From UBA9410 sp036123635 (GTDB taxonomy: Bacteria; Actinomycetota; Acidimicrobiia; Acidimicrobiales; MedAcidi-G1), in NCBI GenBank assembly GCA_036123635.1, contig JAZADL010000105.1, positions 1 to 15,291 on the forward strand: a stretch of DNA of 15,291 bases, given 5' to 3'. Numbering within the stretch: position 1 is the stretch's first letter; each line of letters opens with the position of its first letter. The translations under genes and the position numbers were made by a program. Positions 1 through 7,263 of the stretch are shown piece after piece. The notes below the pieces were generated by a model. It was not told the origin of the DNA, searched no databases, and saw only the letters and a list, made by a program, of their open reading frames with translations.

Positions 1-3
1 CCA

Positions 4-44
4 GCCGGGGAGCCGGAGGTGCATCGCACCTCCGGCTCCCCGGC
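4..44. terminator. Strong 19-bp perfect hairpin, probable factor-independent terminator of an upstream gene
   Basis: Positions 4-22 and 26-44 are perfect reverse complements with a three-base loop (atc), an almost all-GC stem. No T-run follows on either strand. GC-rich actinobacteria often have terminators with a strong stem and no U-tract, so I read this as the terminator of whatever gene lies left of the window, possibly working in both directions. It sits about 80 bases before the first gene, so a regulatory role in that leader is also possible. The hairpin itself is certain; its function is inferred. Confidence 0.6.
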
Positions 45-59
45 CCGGGTGGGTCATCT

Positions 60-101
60 GGGGTTGCCGACCGGCGACCCCAACGGTCCTGGCACGGGAC
101 C
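60..101. repeat. Two further inverted repeats in the leader of the first aminotransferase gene
   Basis: Bases 60-69 pair with 72-81 (ten positions, one G-T wobble, near-zero loop). Bases 85-89 (ggtcc) pair with 97-101 (ggacc). With the hairpin at 4-44 this gives three inverted repeats in the 121 bases before the gene, the last ending 20 bases before its ATG. The 60-81 element is nearly symmetrical and could be a dimeric regulator's operator; an Lrp/AsnC gene lies downstream in the same unit. The pairing is visible; the operator or attenuator role is speculation. Confidence 0.35.
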
Positions 102-121
102 ATGAACCGGGAATTTTGACC

Positions 122-1489
122 ATGAGCGATCACCAGCGACTAGCTGATCTGGCCGAGAAGCACCTATGGGGACACTTCTCTGTCTTGAAAAACGACGTTG
201 ACGGTACGCGGGTGATCGAACGGGGCCAGGGGTGCTACGTCTGGGATGCAGAGGGAAACCGCTACCTCGACGGCCTGGCAGGCCTGTTTGTTAGCCAACT
301 GGGCCACGGACGCCCGGAACTGGCCCGGGCGGCCGGGAACCAGGCAGCCACGCTGGGTTATTTCCCCATTTGGACCTACGGCCACCCGACGGCCATCGAG
401 CTGTCGGCGAAACTGGCCGAACTCGCCCCAGGCGATCTCAACCGCGTGTTCTTTACTACCGGCGGCTCGGAGGCCGTCGAGTCGGCCTGGAAGCTGGCCC
501 GGCAGTACTTCAAACTCCTCGGCCAGCCCGACCGGGTAAAGGTCATCAGCCGCAACCTCTCCTACCACGGCACCACCATGGGGGCTCTTTCCATCACCGG
601 GCTGGAGTCCATCAAGACGGTTTTCGAACCGCTGGTCCCCGGGGCCGTCAAGGTGCCAGAGACCAACCACTATCGGTGCCCGACCTGCCAAGACGACCCG
701 CACTGCAGCCTGCACGCCGCCGATGCCATCGAGGAGGCCATCCTTCGCGAGGGCCCGGAGACGGTGGCCGCCGTGTTCCTAGAGCCGGTGCAGAACGCCG
801 GCGGCTGCTTTGTGCCGCCCCCCGGCTACTTCACCCGGGTACGCGAGATCTGCGACCGGCATGGGGTGCTTCTGGTATCTGACGAGGTCATCTGTGCCTA
901 CGGACGGCTCGGGCACATGTTCGGCTGTGAGCGCTACGGCTATCAGCCGGACATGATCACGTCGGCTAAGGGCCTCACCTCCGGCTACTCACCGTTGGGA
1001 GCCATGCTGGTCAGCGACCGGGTGGCCGAGCCCTTCGTAGGTACTGGCGACTCCTTCCTGCACGGCATCACGTTCGCCGGGCATCCGGTGAGTTGTGCGG
1101 TGGCCTTGGCCAACCTGCAGGTGTTTGCTGACGAGAAGATTCTGGACCATGTCCAGGCCAACGAGGCGGCCTTCCGGTCCGCCATAGATGACCTGGCCGA
1201 CCTGCCCATCGTCGGCGATGTCCGCGGGGCGGGGTACTTCTACGGCATCGAACTGGTCCGGGAACGCGAGGGCCGAGTCTCGTTCACCGACGATGAACGG
1301 GAGCGCCTGCTACGGGGCTTCCTGTCCAACCGCCTGCTGGAGATCGGCCTCATCTGCCGGGCCGACGACCGTGGTGAGCCGGTGATTCAACTCTCGCCAC
1401 CGCTGATTGCCGGACCCTCCGAGTTCGAAGAGATCAACGCCAAGCTCCGGCAGGCGCTTACCGAAGCGATGGCGGAGATGGGGATGTGA
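122..1489 (+). CDS. Class III (omega-amino acid) PLP-dependent aminotransferase
   Basis: 455-residue class III (subgroup II) aminotransferase. It would move an omega- or beta-amino group (for example from beta-alanine, GABA, a diamine or taurine) to pyruvate or 2-oxoglutarate in the cytoplasm. Visible are TGGSEAVESAWKLARQY (cofactor phosphate region), SYHG, the PLP-ring Asp in SDEVICAYGR (Asp254) and the Schiff-base lysine in SAKGLTSGYSPLG (Lys283). A Cys-containing loop, CPTCQDDPHC (Cys186, Cys189, Cys195), sits where relatives often have a YRCP...C insert. I chose ATG at 122: GGGA at 109-112 is well spaced for it, while an in-frame TTG at 116 would be too close. The last bases overlap the Lrp/AsnC gene, so the two are co-translated. 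The family is secure; the substrate cannot be read from sequence. Confidence 0.9.
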   Translation: MSDHQRLADLAEKHLWGHFSVLKNDVDGTRVIERGQGCYVWDAEGNRYLDGLAGLFVSQLGHGRPELARAAGNQAATLGYFPIWTYGHPTAIELSAKLAELAPGDLNRVFFTTGGSEAVESAWKLARQYFKLLGQPDRVKVISRNLSYHGTTMGALSITGLESIKTVFEPLVPGAVKVPETNHYRCPTCQDDPHCSLHAADAIEEAILREGPETVAAVFLEPVQNAGGCFVPPPGYFTRVREICDRHGVLLVSDEVICAYGRLGHMFGCERYGYQPDMITSAKGLTSGYSPLGAMLVSDRVAEPFVGTGDSFLHGITFAGHPVSCAVALANLQVFADEKILDHVQANEAAFRSAIDDLADLPIVGDVRGAGYFYGIELVREREGRVSFTDDERERLLRGFLSNRLLEIGLICRADDRGEPVIQLSPPLIAGPSEFEEINAKLRQALTEAMAEMGM

Positions 1490-1977
1490 ACAAGTTGACA
1501 GGAGCCGCCGGCTCGGACCGGAGCGAGGTGTTCACGTTGGACGCCGTCGACCGGTCCATCATCGGTGAATTGCAGGTCGACGGCCGCATGTCGTACGCCG
1601 AGTTGGGACCGAAGGTCGGGATGTCGCAGGCAGCGGTGCGCCAGCGAGTCAATCGCCTGATCGATCGGGGAGTCATGCAGGTGGTGGCCGTCACCGACCC
1701 TCTCAGCCTGGGACTCTCCACTCAGGCAATGGTGGGTATAACCGTGTCGGGCGACGTCCGGGCCGTGGCTGCCGCCGTGGCCGACCTGGCGGAGGCCGAG
1801 TACGTGCTGATCACCGCCGGCCGCTTCGATGTGTTGGCTGAGGTTCTCTGCGAGGACAACGACGCCCTTCTCACCCTCGTCAACGACCGGATCCTTCAGA
1901 TCGACGGCGTGGCTTCCACCGAGGTTTCACCGATCCTGAAGATGGAAAAACTGACCTTCTCCTGGGGTACGGGCTGA
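1486..1977 (+). CDS. Lrp/AsnC-family transcriptional regulator
   Basis: 163-residue Lrp/AsnC regulator. The N-terminal winged helix-turn-helix (about residues 17-70) begins LDAVDRSIIGELQVDGRMSY, and the recognition-helix segment is MSQAAVRQRVNRLIDRGV. A RAM/AsnC ligand-binding domain follows (about 80-155), with an AEYVLITAGRFDVLAEV core. Such proteins form dimers to octamers and usually sense amino acids or derived acids. The GTG start at 1486 overlaps the aminotransferase stop (GTGA), and GGAG at 1474-1477 is eight bases upstream. This coupling suggests it senses the substrate or product of that aminotransferase and controls the pair, perhaps also the convergent guanidino operon. The target is inferred, the family clear. 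The start carries a roughly 15-residue tail before the usual domain start. Confidence 0.92.
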   Translation: MNKLTGAAGSDRSEVFTLDAVDRSIIGELQVDGRMSYAELGPKVGMSQAAVRQRVNRLIDRGVMQVVAVTDPLSLGLSTQAMVGITVSGDVRAVAAAVADLAEAEYVLITAGRFDVLAEVLCEDNDALLTLVNDRILQIDGVASTEVSPILKMEKLTFSWGTG

Positions 1978-1982
1978 CCCAC

Positions 1983-2008
1983 GTTGGGGACCGACCGGTC
2001 TCCTCAAC
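1983..2008. terminator. Possible bidirectional terminator between convergent genes
   Basis: In the 30-base gap between the regulator and the convergent aminotransferase, bases 1983-1990 (gttgggga) pair with 2001-2008 (tcctcaac) through eight base pairs including one G-T. The ten-base loop contains accgaccggt and can pair further. There is no T-run. It overlaps the first base of the minus-strand stop codon. The position suits a shared terminator; the stem is modest. Confidence 0.35.
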
Positions 2009-3213
2009 TAGCGCAGGGCGTCGGCCATGGTGTCGACGATCCGGCCCACCTCATCGTCGGTGATGACCAGCGGCGGGCAGATAGCCAAGCAGGTACCGAT
2101 GGGTCGCACGATCACCCCGTTGGCCAGGATCTCGTTTCGCACCGGGATGGCGTCCCGGCCCAGTTCGGCGGCGTAGACGGCGCCCGTGCCACGCCATGAC
2201 TCGATCAGGCCGTCGGCCACCAGGGCGTCCAGTCCAACGCGGAGCTGACTGCCGACGTGGTTGGCCCGCTCCACCAGGCCCTCGTCGGTCATGAGTTGCA
2301 GGTTGGCGATGCCTGCCGCGCACGAGGCCTGGTGACCGGCGTACGTGTAGCCCGACCGGAAGATGAACCCCGGCTCTTCGAACACTTCGCACACCCCCCG
2401 CGACAGGATGACGCCCGACAGCGGGAGGTAGCCGGAAGTCACGGCCTTGGCGAATGTCATGAGGTCTGGTGTGACGCCGTAGTGCTGAGCTCCGAACCAC
2501 TCTCCGGTCCGGCCGAATCCGCAGATCACCTCGTCGAAGATGAGCAGCGCCCCGTTGTCATCACAGAGGCGGCGTAGGCCTTCTAGGTATCCGGCGGGCG
2601 GTGGGTGCACACCTCCCGCGCCCTGGACCGGTTCGGTGATCACGGCGGCGATCTGCTCGCCCTGCTCGGCAAAGAGCGTGGCTGCCGCCTCCAGGTCGTC
2701 GTGGGGAACCTCCACGAAGTGGGGGACCAGGTCGCCCCAACCCTCCCGGTTGGGGGCGATGCCCTGGGCGCTGGTTCCGCCGAAGTTGGTGCCGTGGTAT
2801 CCGTTAGTGCGGCGTACCACGACCTGGCGATCAGTATCGCCTCGCTTCTGGTGGTACTGGCGGGCGATCTTGAGCACTGAGTCCACGGCCTCCGACCCCG
2901 AACAGCCGAGGAACACCCGTCCGTCCGGGTGGGGGGACCTCTCGACGATCATCTCGGCCACCCGGACTGCCGGTTCGTTGGTGAACGGGTCAAAGATGTT
3001 GTAAGCCTCAATCTGACGCATCTGGTCGGCGACGGCGTCAATGATCTGGGTTCGGCCATGCCCGACCTGGCAGTACCAGAGGCTGCCCAGGCCATCGACG
3101 TAGTCCTTCCCGGAGTCGTCCCAGACGAGGGAACCCTCACCGCGGACGATGTTCACGAAGTCGGCTTCGGGTTTGGCGGCTGGAGCGAAGGCGTGGAATA
3201 GGGCGCTGGTCAT
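2008..3213 (-). CDS. Class III PLP-dependent aminotransferase, last gene of the guanidino-compound operon
   Basis: 401-residue class III aminotransferase, shorter than the usual 430-460 because it begins close to the substrate-loop region (GSLWYCQVGHGR). Landmarks are GCSGSEAVDSVLKIARQY, NGYHGTNFGG, ITEPVQGAGG, the PLP Asp motif IFDEVICGFGRTG and the Schiff-base lysine in FAKAVTSGYLPLSG (Lys256). The start is well supported by AGGAGG at 3222-3227, eight bases before the ATG. Its ATG overlaps the MFS stop by four bases (ATGA), and the ureohydrolase lies upstream in the same unit. I therefore infer that it transaminates the amino acid released by that enzyme, GABA if the enzyme is a guanidinobutyrase, to a semialdehyde. 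It is related to but clearly different from the aminotransferases at 122 and 11867. Substrate unproven. Confidence 0.88.
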   Translation of the reverse strand: MTSALFHAFAPAAKPEADFVNIVRGEGSLVWDDSGKDYVDGLGSLWYCQVGHGRTQIIDAVADQMRQIEAYNIFDPFTNEPAVRVAEMIVERSPHPDGRVFLGCSGSEAVDSVLKIARQYHQKRGDTDRQVVVRRTNGYHGTNFGGTSAQGIAPNREGWGDLVPHFVEVPHDDLEAAATLFAEQGEQIAAVITEPVQGAGGVHPPPAGYLEGLRRLCDDNGALLIFDEVICGFGRTGEWFGAQHYGVTPDLMTFAKAVTSGYLPLSGVILSRGVCEVFEEPGFIFRSGYTYAGHQASCAAGIANLQLMTDEGLVERANHVGSQLRVGLDALVADGLIESWRGTGAVYAAELGRDAIPVRNEILANGVIVRPIGTCLAICPPLVITDDEVGRIVDTMADALR

Positions 3214-4451
3214 CGGAAAGGCCTCCTGGTCGGGTCGGTCGGAATACCGGGCCGGACGGGTCGACGGTCATCGGGTCGGGTGAGTATCGCACCAATGGAA
3301 AGCAAGAGTCCCATGGTGACGGCCGTCGCTGTCCAGGCCACGGTGTCGCCGTGGGCGGCGTAGACAGCGGAGGTAACCAGGGCGGCCACGGCCCCCGTCG
3401 CCACCTCGACGGCAACCATTAGACCCTGAGCCGAAGCTTGGCGATCCTCAGCCACTGCGGCCGATACCAGCATTGGTGTTGACGGGAAACCGAGTCCTTC
3501 TACGACTGAGGTGGCAACGGTCAGGGCGATCAGGCCGATAATCCCGGGCACGATCCCCCAGAAGATGACCATCACCATAATTATCCCGAGAGTCCCGACC
3601 GCCCACCGCCGGGCTCCATATCGCTGGGCCAGCGAGCCACCGATAGGCGATAGAAGGGCAATAGGGAGGGCACCGGCAGTGAGGGCAACACCCAACACGG
3701 TCCGTGAGGCACCTCGCGTGTCCAACTCCAGTACCCAAACGGCTTCAAAGGCTCCGATGAATACGAAGTAGGCCGCCACCACGAAGAAGGCGCCGATCAG
3801 GCGCCGGATCCGAAGTAGCCCCCGCAGGCCGAGACGCTTCTCATCCTGAGTCGCTACGTCTGGTTGAGCTCGAAACGCCACGGGTAGCAGGAGGGCCAAT
3901 GCAGTGGCCATTGCCCAGAACGTGAAGCGAAACCCGCCGATGGCCGCGAGGCCAGCGGCGATTACCGGTCCTGCCACAAAGCCTCCGACGTCCCAAGCAC
4001 CTAATCGACCAAGATTTCGACCCAGGTTGAGAGGGTCAGCCACGATCACTGTGCGTCGTGCTGCTGGCCCAGCGGTTCCGAGAGCAAAGCCGAATAGCGC
4101 CCGACCGAACACGTAATGCCAGAGGTCATCACCAATCGCGAGAACAACCATCGCGACCACGGCAAGAACTAGACCGGACCGCAACATCAGCGGCGCCCGT
4201 CCTCTGTCGGCATGAGGAGCCATGACGAGGTTGGCTACAAACGCCGCGCCAAAGCCCGAGGCGATAGCAAGGCCGATGCCAGTTTCTGAGAATCCAAGCT
4301 GGTCACGGAGTTCGGCCAACAGAACAATGATGGAGGCCAGGCCAGCTGAGCACCCAAAGAGAATCAGGAAGTACGGAAGCAGGTTCGGACCGCGGTGCGG
4401 TCCAGATCCAGCGCTTCCAGCAGCCGGTGGTTTAGGCGCGGGACTCGACAC
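3210..4451 (-). CDS. Major facilitator superfamily (MFS) transporter
   Basis: 413-residue integral membrane protein with about twelve hydrophobic segments, the first at roughly residues 23-47 (LLPYFLILFGCSAGLASIIV). A motif-A-like loop after segment 2 (PHADRGRAP, residues 79-87) resembles the MFS G-x-x-x-D-R-x-G-R signature. An uncharged Pro/Gly/Ala-rich tail of about 20 residues precedes segment 1, and the C-terminus is Arg/Pro-rich. The start is GTG at 4451, inside the last 20 bases of the ureohydrolase gene; I see no better in-frame start before segment 1. The stop overlaps the aminotransferase start by four bases. Sandwiched between a ureohydrolase and a transaminase, it most likely imports the guanidino compound or exports a product. 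It could also be a general efflux protein; MFS sequence alone does not give substrate or direction. Confidence 0.88.
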   Translation of the reverse strand: MSSPAPKPPAAGSAGSGPHRGPNLLPYFLILFGCSAGLASIIVLLAELRDQLGFSETGIGLAIASGFGAAFVANLVMAPHADRGRAPLMLRSGLVLAVVAMVVLAIGDDLWHYVFGRALFGFALGTAGPAARRTVIVADPLNLGRNLGRLGAWDVGGFVAGPVIAAGLAAIGGFRFTFWAMATALALLLPVAFRAQPDVATQDEKRLGLRGLLRIRRLIGAFFVVAAYFVFIGAFEAVWVLELDTRGASRTVLGVALTAGALPIALLSPIGGSLAQRYGARRWAVGTLGIIMVMVIFWGIVPGIIGLIALTVATSVVEGLGFPSTPMLVSAAVAEDRQASAQGLMVAVEVATGAVAALVTSAVYAAHGDTVAWTATAVTMGLLLSIGAILTRPDDRRPVRPGIPTDPTRRPFR

Positions 4452-5382
4452 CGGGCAGGACGCAGAGCATCTCGTAGACCAGGTTGGCGCCGACCAGGCT
4501 TGTCATCCCGCTGGTGTCGTAGATGGGAGCCACCTCGACGAGGTCGCAGCCCACGAGGTCGAGGCCGCGACAGCCCCTAATCACCTCGAGGGCTTGAGGC
4601 ATAGTCAGTCCGCCGACCTCAGGGGTACCCGTGCCTGGAGCGAAGGCAGGGTCAAGACCGTCAATGTCGAAGCTGAGGTAGACGGGCCCTCCATCCACCT
4701 GGTCACGGACCTCGGCCATGAGTGGCTCCAAGCTGCGGTGCCAGCACTCCTCCGCCTGCACCACGCGAAAGCCCTGCTCCCTAGACCAGTCAAAGTCGTC
4801 GGCGGCGTAGCCGGTTCCCCGCACGCCGATCTGAACCACCCGGCTGGTATCCAGAAGCCCTTCTTCAACGGCCCGTCGAAACGGAGTGCCGTGGGCGATC
4901 TTGGAGCCGAACATGGTGTCGTTGATGTCGGTATGGGCGTCAACGTGCACGAGGCCTACCGGGCCGTGCTTCTTTGCCATGGATCGCAGGATCGGGAGCA
5001 CGACGGTGTGGTCGCCGCCTATCGACGCTGTGACTAGGTCGTGGGCTAGCAGGTTGTCGTAGTGCGCCTCGATGGCAGCTACGGCTGCCTGAAGGTCGTA
5101 GGGGCTGGCCGCCACGTCGCCGGTGTCGTCGATTCGGAGGCTGTCGAACGGAGCGGCTCGGGTGGCCATGTTGTACGGCCGGATCAGCACCGACTCGCTG
5201 CGAATTCCGCGGGGCCCGAATCGTGCCCCCGGACGGTTGGAAGTTCCGGTGTCCAGAGGGACACCGACGACGGCCACGTCCAGGTCTTCCGGATCGGAAG
5301 TACCGGGGAGGCGCATGAACGTGGCGATCCCAGCAAACCGGGGCACCTCGTTACCCCCCAGAGGCTGCGGGTTCTCCGTCAT
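4432..5382 (-). CDS. speB/gbuA: Agmatinase-family ureohydrolase, guanidinobutyrase-like
   Basis: 316-residue arginase/agmatinase-superfamily Mn-dependent hydrolase that splits a guanidino compound into urea and an amine. The metal-site motifs are complete: GGDHT (Asp124, His125), DAHTD (Asp148, His150, Asp152) and SFDIDGLDPAFAPGTGTPE (Asp239, Asp241). From memory, several stretches (QPLGGNEVPRFAGIATFMRLP near the N-terminus, RPYNMATRAAPFDSL, QAEECWHRSLEPLM, the C-terminal YEMLCVLPGV) closely resemble Pseudomonas GbuA, 4-guanidinobutyrase, more than GpuA (3-guanidinopropionase) or enteric SpeB. That would make the product GABA plus urea. Automated annotation would probably say agmatinase (speB). 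It is first in a three-gene overlapping minus-strand unit with an MFS transporter and an aminotransferase, which suits GABA release followed by transamination. ATG at 5382; a GGAAG-like ribosome site lies about ten bases upstream. Superfamily certain; substrate by resemblance. Confidence 0.92.
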   Translation of the reverse strand: MTENPQPLGGNEVPRFAGIATFMRLPGTSDPEDLDVAVVGVPLDTGTSNRPGARFGPRGIRSESVLIRPYNMATRAAPFDSLRIDDTGDVAASPYDLQAAVAAIEAHYDNLLAHDLVTASIGGDHTVVLPILRSMAKKHGPVGLVHVDAHTDINDTMFGSKIAHGTPFRRAVEEGLLDTSRVVQIGVRGTGYAADDFDWSREQGFRVVQAEECWHRSLEPLMAEVRDQVDGGPVYLSFDIDGLDPAFAPGTGTPEVGGLTMPQALEVIRGCRGLDLVGCDLVEVAPIYDTSGMTSLVGANLVYEMLCVLPGVESRA

Positions 5383-5443
5383 CGACGGATTCTTCCATGG
5401 CCGGGCCCGATCGACCTCGTCGGATCGTGGCAGGCTCGTCGAC
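5383..5443. promoter_or_regulatory. 61-bp divergent intergenic region
   Basis: This short gap separates the minus-strand guanidino operon (start 5382) from the plus-strand methyltransferase (start taken at 5444). Both divergent promoters must lie here or inside the neighbouring genes. I see no clear -35/-10 pair. The open frame of the methyltransferase extends leftward through this gap and across the ureohydrolase on the other strand, but that part is antisense and not protein-like. Confidence 0.3.
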
Positions 5444-6073
5444 GTGGCCCACGAGCAGCACCGACACGATCACGACAGAGGTTTGCTAGCCGAACTCCAC
5501 TGGCTGTGGAAGATCCGGAAATTCTGGTCCTCTGACCTCAACCGGGCCCTGGTGGACTTGGCTGACCCAAAGCCCGGGGAGCGCGGCCTGGACGTAGGGG
5601 CGGGCATGGGTCCTGCCACCATGCTCGCAGCGAAGCGGGGCGCCCACGTGGTGGCCGTCGAGCCGTCGGCCGTGATGCGAGCTGTGTGCCGGATACGACG
5701 GTTGTTTCAGTGGGCCCGGCGACGGATCACCGTGGAGTGCGGGGTAGCTGAGGACCTGCCGGTGGCTGGCGGATCGACGGAGGTGTTGTGGGCGGCAAAC
5801 GCCATTCACCACTGGGTGGACCACGGGCTGGCGTTCGCCGAGTTCGCCAGAGTGCTGTCCCCCGGCGGTCGCCTGGTGCTGGTTGACGAGGACTACGACG
5901 ACCCGGAGCACCCTGACCACGCCGCTCATGCCGGCCACGAGGCTGATTTGACACCAGTGGACGTGGACGTCATCTCGGCGGTGCTACGGGGCCTCGGCCT
6001 TGAAGCCGTCGGTCGTCATGAAGAGGTAGCTGGGGTTCCGGCCAAAGTGGTGAGGGCGACGAAGCCCGCCTGA
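5444..6073 (+). CDS. Class I SAM-dependent methyltransferase
   Basis: 209-residue Rossmann-fold methyltransferase (Methyltransf_11/25 type) when started at GTG 5444. It has SAM motif I LDVGAGMG (residues 49-56), the ribose-binding acidic residue in AVEPSAVMR (Glu73), AEDLPVAGGSTEVLWAANAI for motifs II/III, and the typical ARVLSPGGRLVLVDED strand. The N-terminus is His-rich (AHEQHRHDHDRG), followed by LHWLWKIRKFWSSDLNR. The frame is open from 5123, but everything before 5383 is antisense to the ureohydrolase; GTG 5444 is the only start codon in the real gap, with only a weak ribosome site (ggcagg, 5429-5434). The acceptor substrate (small molecule, lipid or protein) is unknown and the neighbours do not suggest one. 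Family sure, start moderately sure. Confidence 0.8.
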   Translation: MAHEQHRHDHDRGLLAELHWLWKIRKFWSSDLNRALVDLADPKPGERGLDVGAGMGPATMLAAKRGAHVVAVEPSAVMRAVCRIRRLFQWARRRITVECGVAEDLPVAGGSTEVLWAANAIHHWVDHGLAFAEFARVLSPGGRLVLVDEDYDDPEHPDHAAHAGHEADLTPVDVDVISAVLRGLGLEAVGRHEEVAGVPAKVVRATKPA

Positions 6074-6082
6074 ACGTCCGGT

Positions 6083-6205
6083 TCAGCCATTCACCTCACC
6101 GATGCGGTTCAGGTGGGCGTCGACCGCTTGACGGCCGGGTACCTTGCCGTTGGCCGCCCTTGAGGCGAGCTCAGTGCCGGTCCGCTGCCAGAGCAAGTCG
6201 ACCAT
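6083..6205 (-). pseudogene. Probable remnant of an amidase-signature (GatA-like) gene: N-terminal 40 codons only
   Basis: The minus strand encodes a 40-residue peptide starting MVDLLWQRTGTELASRAANG and ending HLNRIGEVNG, then a TGA at 6085-6083. The pattern TELA...G.V....AVDAHLNRI..VN matches the conserved N-terminal helices of amidase-signature enzymes (GatA/AtzF-like: ELAAAIRSGEVSS..VV.AHL.RI..VNP, from memory). The rest, about 400 residues with the Ser-Ser-Lys catalytic region, is absent, since the plus-strand methyltransferase ends ten bases away. A possible ribosome site (GGCAGG on the minus strand) precedes the ATG. I read it as the 5' end of an amidase gene whose body was deleted. A 40-residue functional peptide or a chance match cannot be excluded. 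Confidence 0.5.
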
Positions 6206-6237
6206 CGTGGCAACCTGCCGGACGCCGGTCAGACGAT

Positions 6238-6243
6238 GAGGAG
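6238..6243 (+). promoter_or_regulatory. Ribosome binding site supporting the ATG at 6249
   Basis: GAGGAG lies five bases before ATG 6249. This fixes the start of the alpha/beta hydrolase; no in-frame start with a better site is seen. Confidence 0.6.
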
Positions 6244-6248
6244 TAGGG

Positions 6249-7136
6249 ATGGCCCAGGTCCAGGCCAACGAGATCAGTATCGAGGTGGAGGAATTCGGCG
6301 ATCCGGGCAACCCACCTGTCCTACTGATCGCCGGCCTCGGGGCCCAGATGACGGTCTGGCGAGATGACTTCTGTCGTCGGTTAGCCGATCGGGGTCACCG
6401 GGTGGTCCGCTTCGATAACCGAGACGTCGGCCTTTCCACCTGGTTTGATGACCAGCCGGCCGGCGACCTGATTGCCGCCCTGTTCACTGTCCTGGAAGGG
6501 GGTCGGGTCGAGTCGGTGTACTCCCTGGGTGACATGGCCGATGACGCCGTGGGGGTGCTTGATGCCCTCGGAATCGATTCCGCCCACGTCTACGGATGGT
6601 CACTCGGGGGGATGGTCGCCCAGCACGTGGCCATCCGGCACCCACAACGGGTCCGGTCGCTCATCTCCAGCCAGTCCATGCCCCGGTTCATCCCCATGCC
6701 CATCGAGGTGGCCCTGACTCTTCTTCCTCCGGAAGCCGACTCTGATGACCGGGACACGCTGGTTGCCGCAGGCGTGGAGGCGGCCCGGACCTGTGCAGGG
6801 ACCCTGTTGCCGTTCGACGATGAAGATGCCCGCCGGGAGATCGAGGACGCCATCGACCGGGCTTGGCACCCGGAGGGCGGGATCCGCCAAGCCGTAGCCG
6901 CGTTGGCTGATGGCGACCGGACACCCGGTCTTCGGAACGTGCGGGTACCGACGCTGGTGCTGCATGGCACCGCCGACCCCCTGATCCTGCCCGAGGGCGG
7001 GCAGGAGACAGCCGACGCGATCCCCGACGCCGAACTGGTGTGGATCGACGACCTGGGTCACGAGATGCCAGAGGCCGTCTGGCCACTGTTCCTGGACCCG
7101 ATCTGCGCCCTGGTGGCCCGGGTCGAGGCAGCCTGA
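6249..7136 (+). CDS. Alpha/beta-fold hydrolase
   Basis: 295-residue alpha/beta hydrolase (Abhydrolase_1 type), cytoplasmic with no signal peptide. An oxyanion-hole segment LLIAGLGAQMTVW is followed by RFDNRDVGLSTWFDD, the nucleophile elbow GWSLGG (Ser118), the acid in HGTADPLI (Asp243) and the catalytic His in DLGHEMP (His271), a complete triad in the right order. A helical lid of about 80 residues lies between SSQSMPRF and LRNVRVPTLVLHG. The GLG..MTVW and RDVGLS features resemble esterases and methylesterases of the RdmC-like group, but the substrate cannot be deduced. It is preceded on the opposite strand by an apparent amidase remnant and followed by an unrelated PLD-like gene; operon membership is not evident. 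Confidence 0.88.
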   Translation: MAQVQANEISIEVEEFGDPGNPPVLLIAGLGAQMTVWRDDFCRRLADRGHRVVRFDNRDVGLSTWFDDQPAGDLIAALFTVLEGGRVESVYSLGDMADDAVGVLDALGIDSAHVYGWSLGGMVAQHVAIRHPQRVRSLISSQSMPRFIPMPIEVALTLLPPEADSDDRDTLVAAGVEAARTCAGTLLPFDDEDARREIEDAIDRAWHPEGGIRQAVAALADGDRTPGLRNVRVPTLVLHGTADPLILPEGGQETADAIPDAELVWIDDLGHEMPEAVWPLFLDPICALVARVEAA

Positions 7137-7157
7137 CCGACCTCTGAGCGACGAGAC

Positions 7158-7174
7158 GGGCCGGTGTCCGGCCT
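7158..7174. terminator. Small GC hairpin after the alpha/beta hydrolase gene
   Basis: GGCCGG (7159-7164) pairs with CCGGCC (7168-7173) around a three-base loop, with a possible G-T pair outside. It lies 22 bases after the hydrolase stop and has no T-run. It is a candidate weak terminator only. Confidence 0.3.
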
Positions 7175-7263
7175 GGATGAAGATCAGGCACTCCTCGGTC
7201 ATCTCGCGAACCGTGTAAGCCGGACCCTAGGTTCCCGGCGGGGGCCGCCGTTTAACACTGTCC

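Noticed and set aside
5123..5443. Upstream extension of the methyltransferase open frame
   Set aside because: It lies antisense to the ureohydrolase, which has complete catalytic motifs. The extension has no recognisable domain, and the family starts close to GTG 5444.
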